DNA of 64,000 nucleotides from Chordicoccus sp045112155 (GTDB taxonomy: Bacteria > Bacillota > Clostridia > Lachnospirales > Lachnospiraceae), in NCBI GenBank assembly GCA_045112155.1, contig JBGUHN010000070.1:62001-126000 (forward strand), read 5' to 3'. The notes beneath the pieces are model-generated. The model saw nothing but the letters and a program-made list of their open reading frames with translations. It made no database searches and was not told the DNA's origin. Positions 42,320-50,769 of this stretch are shown here, piece by piece. Within the stretch, counting starts at the first letter, position 1, and every line of letters starts with the position of its first letter. Both the position numbers and the translations under genes were made by a program.

Positions 42320-44302
42320 ATGGAGTATAAGAAATTGTGTAAAGGCTGCTTTCGTGAAATCCAAGTGGCGGGAGGAATATGCCCATATTGCGGATTTAAT
42401 GAGGCTCATTATGAAGAGAAGCGCAAGGCAGAAGTACTTCCGACGAATACGATTCTACATGACTCTTATGTTATAGGGAAGTGCCTTGGGCAGGGCGGAT
42501 TTGGAATTACTTATATAGGATGGCATATTAATCTGGAAAAAATTGTGGCGATTAAGGAGTTTTTTCCGGCAGGAATCGCGACACGCAATACACTTGACCA
42601 TTCGGCTCGCATCAATACGGCCTGTATCAGTCTGGTAGGGGAAGGTGTGGAAGAGGCCTATAAAAAAGATTTGGAAAGCTTTATGAAAGAAGCAAGGCTT
42701 TTAGCAAAGATTAATCTTCCGAATGTTGTTGATGTGACGGATTGCTTTGAAGAAAACGGGACCGCATATATTGTAATGAGCTATGTGCCCGGTCAGTCGC
42801 TAAAGGATTATCAGAGAAATGTTGGAGGACCGATGCAGGAAGACAAGATGTTGAAGTGTCTCCGGCCGGTCATTAGATCTCTTCAGAAACTGCATGGGCT
42901 GGGTGTTATTCATCGGGACATTAGTCCGGATAATTTGATGATGGATGAAAACGGAAATATTATACTGGTAGATTTTGGAGCTGCCAGATCAGTCACTCCC
43001 TTTTTTGGAATGCCCGGAAAAAGCATGACAGTTATATTAAAACCCGGCTATGCACCGATTGAACAGTATAGCAGCAAAGGGAATCAGGGACCTTGGACTG
43101 ACGTTTATGCAATGTGTGCCACTATGTTCTGGCTGTTAACGGGAAAAGTTCCGGAAAGCCCTTATGATAGGATGAATGATATAAATGACTCTGAGAAAAT
43201 GAGGGAAACCCTACGCAAAAACAATGTCTCAGAGTCAACAGCAGAGGCCTTGATGACGGGAATGAGCCTCAAGCCGGCTTCTCGCTGGAAGAGCATGGAG
43301 GATCTGGAGCAGGCTTTTTATGGGAATGAGCTTAAGAAAGATAATCCTGCATTACCTTTGAACGAAAAAGATGTCGATAAAGAGCCGCATCGTTTGGCAG
43401 ATACGGCTCAGACGCATATACCGACAGTTAGTTTGACAGATGGGCCTGCTGAAGTAAAAGAGAATAATCAGAGTTTTGATGATAGAATGACAGAACTCGT
43501 TGCCATCAATCATGAAGACCACAATTCGAAGAATGGTGATTTTAAGGACGGAAAGACGAGAGATAAGAGTGTTCGAAAACCGGGGTTAAGAAAAAAATAT
43601 CTGCGGCCAGGCATACTGGCTGTTATTGTAGCTGTTGCTGTCTTTATAGGAGTGAAGGTCTTATCTTCTCAAGATGACGATGTGAATAGCGCAGATACCA
43701 GTTCGTTAGGAAGTAGTGAACAAGATAATAATATGTCTGATACTGAGAGTGTTAACTGTATGAATATCGGAGACACCACTTTCTTCGGAAGTTATGAACA
43801 GGATTATTATATGCATAATGGCACGGAAAGCATTGAATGGACTGTATTGGATGTTCAGGGAGATCGGGCTTTACTGATTAGCAATTATGGGTTGGATTGT
43901 GAGATGTACAATGATTCAGATGAAGCAGTTTCTTGGGAGGATTGCAGTCTGCGGACTTGGTTAAATAATGATTTCTATGAACAGGCGTTTAGTGAGGAAG
44001 AGAAAAGTAGAATTGTCATAACAGAATTAGATAATCAGATAAAAGATAAGGTGTTCTTGTTAAACCGTGAGGAGGCGGAGGCTTTTTTTAATGATGGAGA
44101 GGGATGGCATTGCTATTCAACCGATTATGCTAAAGGCCAAGGTGCAAAAACATACTTTGGGACCTGCTTATGGTGGTTGAGAAATAGTAATAGCGATTAC
44201 TTTGCGGAGGCTATCTCCCCCATAGATGAAAGAACAAAGCCATATTTAGTAACTGAGTATAATGCTGTAAGACCTGCTTTATGGATACAAGTAAAATCTT
44301 AG
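42320..44302 (+). CDS. Zinc-ribbon Ser/Thr kinase with outside DUF6273-like domain
   Basis: A 660-residue receptor-type kinase. A zinc ribbon (CKGCFREIQVAGGICPYCGF) is first, then a complete kinase domain (about 48-320: GQGGFGITY, VAIKEFFP, IHRDISPDN near 196, LVDFGAARS, GYAPIEQY). A basic linker, one membrane helix (about 430-447) and an outside domain (about 475-660) follow. The outside domain resembles DUF6273: IEWTVLDVQGDRALLIS, SWEDCSLRTWLNNDFYEQAF and a C-terminal RPALWI. It probably senses a wall or outside signal and phosphorylates inside targets. A deleted copy is found at 32598. RBS AAGGGAG 6-8 bases before ATG at 42320. Confidence 0.9.
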   Translation: MEYKKLCKGCFREIQVAGGICPYCGFNEAHYEEKRKAEVLPTNTILHDSYVIGKCLGQGGFGITYIGWHINLEKIVAIKEFFPAGIATRNTLDHSARINTACISLVGEGVEEAYKKDLESFMKEARLLAKINLPNVVDVTDCFEENGTAYIVMSYVPGQSLKDYQRNVGGPMQEDKMLKCLRPVIRSLQKLHGLGVIHRDISPDNLMMDENGNIILVDFGAARSVTPFFGMPGKSMTVILKPGYAPIEQYSSKGNQGPWTDVYAMCATMFWLLTGKVPESPYDRMNDINDSEKMRETLRKNNVSESTAEALMTGMSLKPASRWKSMEDLEQAFYGNELKKDNPALPLNEKDVDKEPHRLADTAQTHIPTVSLTDGPAEVKENNQSFDDRMTELVAINHEDHNSKNGDFKDGKTRDKSVRKPGLRKKYLRPGILAVIVAVAVFIGVKVLSSQDDDVNSADTSSLGSSEQDNNMSDTESVNCMNIGDTTFFGSYEQDYYMHNGTESIEWTVLDVQGDRALLISNYGLDCEMYNDSDEAVSWEDCSLRTWLNNDFYEQAFSEEEKSRIVITELDNQIKDKVFLLNREEAEAFFNDGEGWHCYSTDYAKGQGAKTYFGTCLWWLRNSNSDYFAEAISPIDERTKPYLVTEYNAVRPALWIQVKS

Positions 44303-44391
44303 ATTTTATATATTTTTTGGTATTTTTATTATAGTAGCATTAACAATCGCGAACAGATGAAAGGTACAGATATCCGCGAGGTCATAAGTAC

Positions 44392-45735
44392 ATGAAAAAC
44401 AGATCAACTTTGAAACGAGTTATTATTGTCTTAAGCGTATTCCTCTTCTCAGAAGTCGGATTTTTAATTTTACAGGTTAATTCCGGAACAGCAGCCTATG
44501 CCAGAAATCTTGACCTTGGCAACAAGTATCTTTTATCAGAGGACTATGACAGTGCAATCAGTGCATTCTCCAAAGCTATCGAGATTGATGCTATGAATGC
44601 GGACGCATACATCGGTCGTGGCGATGCCTATAAGGCAAAAGGCGATTTTGAGAAAGCATGGGACGATTATGAGAAGGCACAGGAGCTGTCGGGAAATACA
44701 TCCATTCTCAGGGATAAAATAGGTCAGACGGATATTACTGTTGTATTTGAGGATGGTGAGGGGGTTGATGGGGCAACCATCAAACTGAACGGAAATAATC
44801 ATTCTTATGAATTTCTAACAGACAGCACCGGACATATTGCTGAAGTTGTTTTTCCTGAAGAATACAATGTGGAAGTAACAAAAGCAGATTACGAATCGGC
44901 AACTACAGTATTGTCAGCAGAAAAAGGAGGAATTGAAGCTGGACAGATTCAACTTCACGGTAAATCAGACATTAATCCACATAACGAAGCTGATGAAAAT
45001 GTTTTTATGGGCATTATTACTCTTAATGAGTCAGTAATGTCAGAGGTCAAGACAACATCTCAGGGGAGTACATATCGAATCAAATATGATTCTTCAGATA
45101 ACGAGGAATTTGTCGATTTGAATCTATCTGTTAATGATAACAATGAAACATTTCGGCTCAACCCGGCAGACTATCCTGCTATTGAGGCAGTATATGTGGC
45201 AGATATAGATATTTCCGATTCTTATAGCAACATTATAGTTGTGGTTTTGGGAATAGATGAGGTAATCGAAACGTATTTATTTGCTTTTGACGATGATGAG
45301 ATACTCTTGATGACAGAACTTAAAGGGCAATTAGTTCCGGAATCGATTACTGGGAATGGCAAGTTGCTTCTTGAGTACTGGATAGGTATGCAAATTCGTG
45401 ATTATGGAAGCTTTACGGTGCGACCTGAGATTATTGTTCATGATCTGTCCGCACAACAAGTTGCAATTCATAGTGGAGCAACTGTGTATTCTGAGTCAGG
45501 ACACAGCTACAAAGAAGGATATCAGGTCCCGCTCACTTCTGAGCTCGTAGTATATTCAGATGCATCGTGTTCATCAATTACAGGTACTATACCTGCAGGA
45601 AACAGCGTTGATTGTGCATATGTTGAATACGAAAAATTTACAGATCGGCTCTATATAAATGCAGGGGAAATTGAAGGTTATACTACCCTTCAGATGCTTT
45701 CAAGGGCATGTGGAAGTGTAATGCTTGGGGCATGA
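44392..45735 (+). CDS. Membrane-anchored TPR protein with SH3-like C-terminus (paralogue 7)
   Basis: A 447-residue protein with the shortest standard layout of the family: membrane helix (about 8-28), TPR block (LGNKYLLSEDYDSAISAFSKAI, YIGRGDAYKAKGDF), CnaB-like domain (ITVVFEDGEGVDGATIKL), family C-terminal domain (about 205-447) with VADIDISDSYSNIIVVVLGID, YWIGMQIRDYGSF, and a final SH3-like part (GEIEGYTTLQML). It is very close to paralogues 5 and 6 over the first 190 residues and diverges after. RBS CGAGGT 9 bases upstream. It ends before a terminator. Confidence 0.83.
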   Translation: MKNRSTLKRVIIVLSVFLFSEVGFLILQVNSGTAAYARNLDLGNKYLLSEDYDSAISAFSKAIEIDAMNADAYIGRGDAYKAKGDFEKAWDDYEKAQELSGNTSILRDKIGQTDITVVFEDGEGVDGATIKLNGNNHSYEFLTDSTGHIAEVVFPEEYNVEVTKADYESATTVLSAEKGGIEAGQIQLHGKSDINPHNEADENVFMGIITLNESVMSEVKTTSQGSTYRIKYDSSDNEEFVDLNLSVNDNNETFRLNPADYPAIEAVYVADIDISDSYSNIIVVVLGIDEVIETYLFAFDDDEILLMTELKGQLVPESITGNGKLLLEYWIGMQIRDYGSFTVRPEIIVHDLSAQQVAIHSGATVYSESGHSYKEGYQVPLTSELVVYSDASCSSITGTIPAGNSVDCAYVEYEKFTDRLYINAGEIEGYTTLQMLSRACGSVMLGA

Positions 45736-45820
45736 GCAAGGACAGCAGGCTGTACCTCGCAAAAACAGTTCTCACATTTTCTTTTCTAGGGTCTCCTGCC
45801 TCTTTTGTTTCATCCGATAT

Positions 45821-45865
45821 AAAAGACTGCCGCACTAATCACTTAGTGCGACAGGTTTTCTTATT
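45821..45865 (+). terminator. Terminator after paralogue 7
   Basis: CTGCCGCACTAA (45827-45838) pairs with TTAGTGCGACAG (45843-45854) with one mismatch and a 4-base loop, then TTTTCTTATTTC. Confidence 0.85.
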
Positions 45866-46140
45866 TCAGCTTTGCCTTCGGTAATTTATCTGGTTTAAAC
45901 CTTGTGATCAAGAAGTCGGCAGTCGATCTTGCATAATTACACACATGTGCAGTGCTGCATAAGGGTCAAATCAAAGCGCATAGGCAGTCTCACTGACTCG
46001 TTTTTTGTTAAATCAGCTTAACACGCAACTGGATTTACAGTGAAGAAGCAGTCATCTTTATTGAGTTTGATGTTCGGTGACCGTATGGTTTATTTATATC
46101 AGATTCAAGCCTTCAGTCGATAAAAGGTCATTTCACAGCT

Positions 46141-46416
46141 AGCAACTGCCCTCAAAAACACCCGGGCAGTCATGAAGCGTCGTTTTGAACTTTGATGACC
46201 GAATGCCGAACATCTTGCTATCAGTTGATTAGAGTTGATTTCTTTGATAGCTACTGCCCTCCTTACCACCCGGGCAGTCACAAAGCACCGTTTTGAATTA
46301 TGATGACCGAATGCCGAACATCTTGTTTTTCAGTAGACTAGAGTTGATTTCAGCAAAAGCAACTGCCCACCATTCCCGGGCAGTCAACAATCATCGAACA
46401 GGACAAAGATGACCGC
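46141..46416. repeat. Tandem 108-109-bp repeats, two full units and one partial
   Basis: Units begin near 46141, 46249 and 46358. Each has an inverted repeat ACTGCCC...GGGCAGT (7-bp stem, 9-12-base loop containing CCC), then CGTTTTGAA, TGATGACCGAATGCCGAAC, ATCTTG and AGAGTTGATTTC. The third unit is cut after GATGACCG. Stems are kept while loops vary. It is not CRISPR: the repeats adjoin and there are no spacers. Confidence 0.75.
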
Positions 46417-46427
46417 CACCACTCAGC

Positions 46428-46467
46428 ATAAAAGACTGCCGCACTAATTTAGCGACAGTCTTTTTTT
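46428..46467. terminator. Bidirectional terminator, relative of the one at 45821
   Basis: AAAGACTG-CCGC pairs with GCGA-CAGTCTTT and is followed by a T-run on the plus strand; on the minus strand AAAAG gives a shorter T-run. It shares GACTGCCGCACTAA with the terminator at 45821. It can end the minus-strand operon as well. Confidence 0.7.
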
Positions 46468-46495
46468 CGGCGGGAAATCACCCGTCCTCACTTTT

Positions 46496-48316
46496 TTATT
46501 CCCCGAAAGATTTAAGCCCCTCTGTTACTTCATATGTATAGTTGTCACGATTCGCCATTACAATATCCGAATACATTTGTGTGCCATCCAGGTATCCTTT
46601 TGAGATATACCAGAAACTGTTGCTGCTGAGATATGAGCCCCCCAACATACCAACGGTATTGGATGTCATATACTCACCGTTGGGAAGCTTTACCAGCCCA
46701 TCGTATTCAACAGGGAAGCAGATGGTCTGAGTTTCGAATTTGCCATCCGGACTTGAAATTGTGCCGGAATAAACAGCGAAATATTTGTTGTTCTGTCCGT
46801 AATCAGTGCCCTGAGACTTGGCAGTAAGCAAATACTCTCCTGCTAAAGTCAGGCCATCCAGGTTCATGGTGTCTTTATTTTCACTTGCCATATAACTCTC
46901 GATCCTGTCTTTTGCATCAGTACGCAGCTGCTCTTTATACTCTTCAGAGATGTCCTCCAATTTCGTGATCTCTTCATGTTCGCAGAAAACTTCAAAGCCA
47001 TCTCCATACTCTGCTGCATACTCATCTCTGTTTCCATCGACAAGCTCTGTGTAGCATGTTAATGGGTTGGTGTACCCTGATGTTGTGTACCAAAAGCTGC
47101 CCAACTCTGAAAATCCTGGAATCCCCTCGTTTTGACCAAAACTGATCTCATCGCCTGTTCCTTTTACAAGATTAGTGAACTCTACAGGATAATAGACTTT
47201 TGTAGTGGCGAAGCTGTTATCTGAGCTGGATACATCTCCTCGGTAGATCACGTATAAGTGATTGAAAACGGAATAGCGTGCGTCTTCATTTTTAATGTGA
47301 TCGAAAATGTAGCCGGCATACTCTAGATTCTTCATAGACGACTCTTTCGAATAGGATTTCGCAACATAGGAGTAAATCGAATCTTCAGCTTCTTTTTTTG
47401 TATTGTTCATGAAGTCTTCTGTCAGGTCAGAGAAGGCTGTCACGTATTCCTGTAAGCCGCTGACGGTATATGTTTTTGCGGCAGCTTCAGGAATTTTCCC
47501 AAATCGCTCTGCATAATACCCCATATCAGCGTTGGACAATTTCACCTCGATAGTATCTCCGTTTTTTAATTCGGATGTATTATCACAGCTGAAATCATAG
47601 GCGCTGAAATCGGATCCGTTATAGCTGATTTTGGCATCGCCCATTGGAGAGATGCCGCTGAAGGTGACCTCCACATCAGCAAATGCATCAAAAGTCTCTA
47701 ATTTCTCCAGCCCTGAAACTGTATGCTCACCATCTTTATAGGTGATTGAACACTCCAGATATTTTTGCAGGTCGCTGCTAATGTCCCATGTATAGTTCAC
47801 CGAGTCTCCGTTCGATAAACCGTCGTATTTGTCAAGTCGAACTGCAACGCAATCCTGAAATGCCTCCATCGGGGTCAGCCAGAGGTCCAGCAAAACGTGT
47901 GAGGCTTTTGAAAATGAAACATCATTGCCATGGTCCTTTTCAAGTGCCGCCCAGTCGATAGATACATAAGCGGTACCATAGCCATCATATCCGGTCGTCT
48001 GAATCTCAAGATACTTGTTTAGGTCGATAGTTTTAGCGGATTGCATTGAAATGAATAAAATCACTGCAATTGCAATTATTGCAGCGGGGACACCAAACAG
48101 AACTTTTTTCGGAACTGATTTGAGCTTACCCGTCAGCCGGTTCAGATCCGGCTTTCCCTTTGAACTTACAGCTTTGTCTGCATTAACGGGAGCTTCTTCA
48201 GAAACAGACGTATCTTCCTGCGATGTTTCAGCTTTATCCGGGGATAGAGGCTGGCCGCATTTGATGCAGAACCTTGCGTTATCGATATTTTCTGTACCGC
48301 ATTTTTCGCAAATCAT
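46496..48316 (-). CDS. Zinc-ribbon membrane protein with repeated outside domains
   Basis: A 606-residue protein. Zinc ribbon CEKCGTENIDNARFCIKCG, acidic linker, membrane helix (about 74-95: VLFGVPAAIIAIAVILFI), then a long outside part. Two beta domains follow (about 100-290, with YVSIDWAALEKDHG and VTFSGISPMGDAKISY). Then two repeats of one domain (about 310-460 and 460-606) appear, each with YxVYxGxxSSxDxxFxT, PVEFxxLVK and SFWYxSxGY patterns. I do not recognise them by name; similar zinc-ribbon surface proteins are common in Clostridia. The start at 48316 is set by AAGGAGG 7 bases upstream; the frame is open 38 codons further without a ribosome site. Confidence 0.82.
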   Translation of the reverse strand: MICEKCGTENIDNARFCIKCGQPLSPDKAETSQEDTSVSEEAPVNADKAVSSKGKPDLNRLTGKLKSVPKKVLFGVPAAIIAIAVILFISMQSAKTIDLNKYLEIQTTGYDGYGTAYVSIDWAALEKDHGNDVSFSKASHVLLDLWLTPMEAFQDCVAVRLDKYDGLSNGDSVNYTWDISSDLQKYLECSITYKDGEHTVSGLEKLETFDAFADVEVTFSGISPMGDAKISYNGSDFSAYDFSCDNTSELKNGDTIEVKLSNADMGYYAERFGKIPEAAAKTYTVSGLQEYVTAFSDLTEDFMNNTKKEAEDSIYSYVAKSYSKESSMKNLEYAGYIFDHIKNEDARYSVFNHLYVIYRGDVSSSDNSFATTKVYYPVEFTNLVKGTGDEISFGQNEGIPGFSELGSFWYTTSGYTNPLTCYTELVDGNRDEYAAEYGDGFEVFCEHEEITKLEDISEEYKEQLRTDAKDRIESYMASENKDTMNLDGLTLAGEYLLTAKSQGTDYGQNNKYFAVYSGTISSPDGKFETQTICFPVEYDGLVKLPNGEYMTSNTVGMLGGSYLSSNSFWYISKGYLDGTQMYSDIVMANRDNYTYEVTEGLKSFGE

Positions 48317-48507
48317 ATTTTCCTCCTTATTTTGTATATTGCTCATCGGTTCATGTTTACAGTATATAAGGTGAGAACTATGATAAGGGCGCTTTGCGAC
48401 AGACGGTATGTTTGTACAGACGAATGGCACGGATTAGGTTATTTTCACGGATAACAGTTCATATGCAAATGCATAGTCGGAGCTACTCTGTTTCTCCTCT
48501 GTTTTAT

Positions 48508-49374
48508 TTAATACCACCAGTCCTGCGTCTGTATACGATCTGCAAAATCATCAGCGTCTGTTTCTATGGATTGATTGTCATATGCGCTAAAATCTTCTTC
48601 TGGGGAGATATACCCGTAATAATCATTTCTCCATTGATTGATTGTATTTTCGTCATACCGATAATTATCAGGGTTGTTAATTACATCGTATTGATAGGCA
48701 TGTCTCATTTCATGCAGCAAGGTATGGACGGCGTCATCTTTACCAATGAAGCCGTTTCTGAAAAAGTCTTCGTTGATCCAGATTGTATTGGTTTCGGCCT
48801 CATAATATCCACCGGTGGTTAGTCCTGGCGTGGGGTCCTGTTCAGGCCCTATGATAAGGTTCGGTGCAGTTATCCCGTAAATAGGAGCCAATAACGCAAG
48901 CATATCCCGGATAATCTGTTTGCGATTCTCCGGACTGCTGAACAACCAGTTCAGGTATGAGTATTCCCATTTCCAAGCCAGTGCTTTCTTGATATCATCA
49001 GCAAGTTTCTTATCTATCTCATTATTTTTGGCTCCCGTATTCGTGTTATTGAGAATATTCCCAGAGGATAACGATTGGATTTCCACGGCAGCCTTCCTAG
49101 TGTTCTCATTGCCCAGAATCTCATTTTCCGCATTCTCATAAAAGGAAATGATCATAAGCAGCGTTTCCAGATAGACACGGACTTTGACTGTTTCATCCGA
49201 AAGACGAGACGCGTTTTCCTTGATACTGACATTGATCAGTTTTGAGCTGTCTCCAAGAGTAAGGCTGATTGAAAAATTGTTTAAATTCGATTCTAGTACG
49301 GAAAGTTTTGAGGCGATATCTCCCAGCTTTTCTGCCGCACTTTGAAGCTTTGGAACATTAACCGAAAAACTCAT
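48508..49374 (-). CDS. Candidate type VII effector: WXG100-like domain fused to an HExxH metallopeptidase
   Basis: A 288-residue protein. Residues 1-90 form an ESAT-6-like helical region with the export-type motif YxxxE (Y79, E83 in FYENAENEI). After a polar linker, the C-terminal domain (about 125-288) has a zinc peptidase motif, LLHEMRHAYQ (H221, E222, H225), and a downstream ETDADDFA motif (E271/D273) that can give the third ligand. This metzincin-unlike 'HExxH ... E-x-D-A-x-x-F-A' pattern is common in phage- and toxin-like peptidases. There is no signal peptide. So the likely fate is secretion through the EssC machine and cutting of an outside protein. RBS AGGAGG lies inside the upstream gene's end. 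Confidence 0.85.
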   Translation of the reverse strand: MSFSVNVPKLQSAAEKLGDIASKLSVLESNLNNFSISLTLGDSSKLINVSIKENASRLSDETVKVRVYLETLLMIISFYENAENEILGNENTRKAAVEIQSLSSGNILNNTNTGAKNNEIDKKLADDIKKALAWKWEYSYLNWLFSSPENRKQIIRDMLALLAPIYGITAPNLIIGPEQDPTPGLTTGGYYEAETNTIWINEDFFRNGFIGKDDAVHTLLHEMRHAYQYDVINNPDNYRYDENTINQWRNDYYGYISPEEDFSAYDNQSIETDADDFADRIQTQDWWY

Positions 49375-49375
49375 A

Positions 49376-50062
49376 TTATACCTCCTTTCCGTTTAGTGTC
49401 AGGATTTCCTCCCTATGCATCCGAAAAAGATTTTCAAGCAAAAGCGTAAAGATTGTTTTTGCTGAACAGCGTGAGATTGACAGTTTTCCGTTTTTGCTAA
49501 GATAAAGGAACATCTGGTCATTGTCCATGAATGCGTACAAAAACTCCCTGTTACCTGTACCTCTGGCAAAAATTGAGAAATCAGCTTCTGAAGGAGATAA
49601 GTAAAAAAGTGACGCTGCTTCTGTAAAAGACTTTAGAACCGAATCAAAGCCAGCCAGCGTGACATCCTGCGCGAAGTCAAACTCTGCCAGCTTTTTATTT
49701 TCTTCTGTTTCTGCCGAAGCATCGGTTATTTCAGGTTCCAAGATATGATCATCTGTGTCCCCACCAGCATGTGCTTCTGTTTCTGGGAGAAGTTCGTGAA
49801 GCTGGTCTGCCAGAGCCCCCGTAACCAGATGGAAGGAAGGCAAAAGGAATATTTCTTCTCCGCCTTTGACCATGCAAGAACAAATGACAGTATCTTTATA
49901 AAACAGAAACTGTCTTGCTCTGACCGTCTGATTTATTTCTGCCTTTATCGTGTACCGCTTCTTTGCCTCCAGGCGTAGCCTGACCAGTGCCCTGCTCTCT
50001 TCTGGGATGTTTTCATAATTGCCATTGGCTGCCTCCCTCAAGGTTTGTGTTGAAATTAACAT
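49376..50062 (-). CDS. Unknown protein coupled to the metallopeptidase (possible chaperone)
   Basis: A 228-residue soluble protein. Its stop lies one base before the start of the metallopeptidase gene, so the two are translated together. The N-terminal third is helical and basic (YENIPEESRALVRLRLEAKKRY), then a strand-rich part (FLFYKDTVICSCMVKGGEEIFLLPSFHLV), an acidic linker (about 95-135) and a C-terminal part with strands (FSIFARGTGNREFLYAFM) and a helix. I do not recognise it. Size, place and mixed fold recall the 222-residue protein at 25411, so both might be substrate chaperones of EspG type, or this one an immunity protein; both are inference. Confidence 0.78.
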   Translation of the reverse strand: MLISTQTLREAANGNYENIPEESRALVRLRLEAKKRYTIKAEINQTVRARQFLFYKDTVICSCMVKGGEEIFLLPSFHLVTGALADQLHELLPETEAHAGGDTDDHILEPEITDASAETEENKKLAEFDFAQDVTLAGFDSVLKSFTEAASLFYLSPSEADFSIFARGTGNREFLYAFMDNDQMFLYLSKNGKLSISRCSAKTIFTLLLENLFRMHREEILTLNGKEV

Positions 50063-50080
50063 CTGATTAGCCCTCCCTTT

Positions 50081-50731
50081 TCAGGTGATCCAGTTGCTGT
50101 TGTCACCCTCAATAATTGTTTCATTTTCAAAGGTATATATCACAGATCCTCCCTGAGCAAATGCCTGTCCGGGTGCTGTGCCTTTTCCTTGCGCGTACTT
50201 CCAGGATACGGTCAGTCTATTTTCCTCATTCAAGAAGACCGATAGAACAGTAGTGATGTCACTTTCTTTCGACTCTTTCGTTGTCAAAGGCAGTTCCTTC
50301 CGGATGAGATCTCCACCAAGTACTTCGATTTGGTCTCCGTGACATGTATAGATTTCGACAATACATAGAATTGTATCCTTACTTCTATCACTGTCAAATC
50401 TGACAACGATTAGATCCTCCGAGCCATTGCCATCTACATCTGTAATGGCTGCATCACCAATGCCGCTCTTCTCTGTCCAGTCCGTTTTATAATCCAGGCT
50501 GCTTTTCCGAACTGTCTCTGCCGGATTTGCCTGGTCAATCATACCATAAACATCAGCCACGGACGTGAGAAAAAAATCAACCAGTTGTTCGTTATAGACT
50601 GTGCCTACTTCTATCTCTCCAGTGTCCGTTCCCGCTTCAGTCCCCTGATTCGGGAGGACGCTTCCGCAGGCTACAAGTGCCAACAGAAGAGCATATGTCA
50701 ACATTATTTTAAATATAATTTTCCCCACCAT
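50081..50731 (-). CDS. Small lipoprotein with FG-GAP-like calcium loop
   Basis: A 216-residue lipoprotein. The signal peptide ends in lipobox LVACG (Cys near 22). The mature part has a DVDGNGSEDLIVVRF loop, a calcium-binding pattern of the FG-GAP/EF-hand-like kind also seen in TPR paralogues 3, 6 and 9. The rest is beta-rich. It lies between TPR paralogue 8 and the effector pair in one minus-strand operon (18-base gap to the next gene). RBS AAGGAG 8 bases upstream. The function is unknown. Confidence 0.8.
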   Translation of the reverse strand: MVGKIIFKIMLTYALLLALVACGSVLPNQGTEAGTDTGEIEVGTVYNEQLVDFFLTSVADVYGMIDQANPAETVRKSSLDYKTDWTEKSGIGDAAITDVDGNGSEDLIVVRFDSDRSKDTILCIVEIYTCHGDQIEVLGGDLIRKELPLTTKESKESDITTVLSVFLNEENRLTVSWKYAQGKGTAPGQAFAQGGSVIYTFENETIIEGDNSNWIT

Positions 50732-50769
50732 TACTCACACTCCTTATAATTATCAAGCTTTTAGTCTAT

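Larger units (their letters stand above)
45736..46495. other. Convergent gap of 760 bp: two terminators and 108-bp tandem repeats
   Basis: No coding frame with a ribosome site was found. From left: a terminator hairpin (45821-45865), an AT-rich stretch, a GATGTTCGG segment near 46069 which is the reverse complement of a repeat part (CCGAACATC), three tandem hairpin units (46141-46416) and a second terminator (46428-46467). Confidence 0.6.

Noticed and set aside
46141..46416. CRISPR array
   Set aside because: The unit is 108 bp without spacers, there are only two and a half units, and no cas gene is near.
48431..48507. Plus-strand frame of 142 residues running over 48394-48822
   Set aside because: It opposes the metallopeptidase gene and has no ribosome site.
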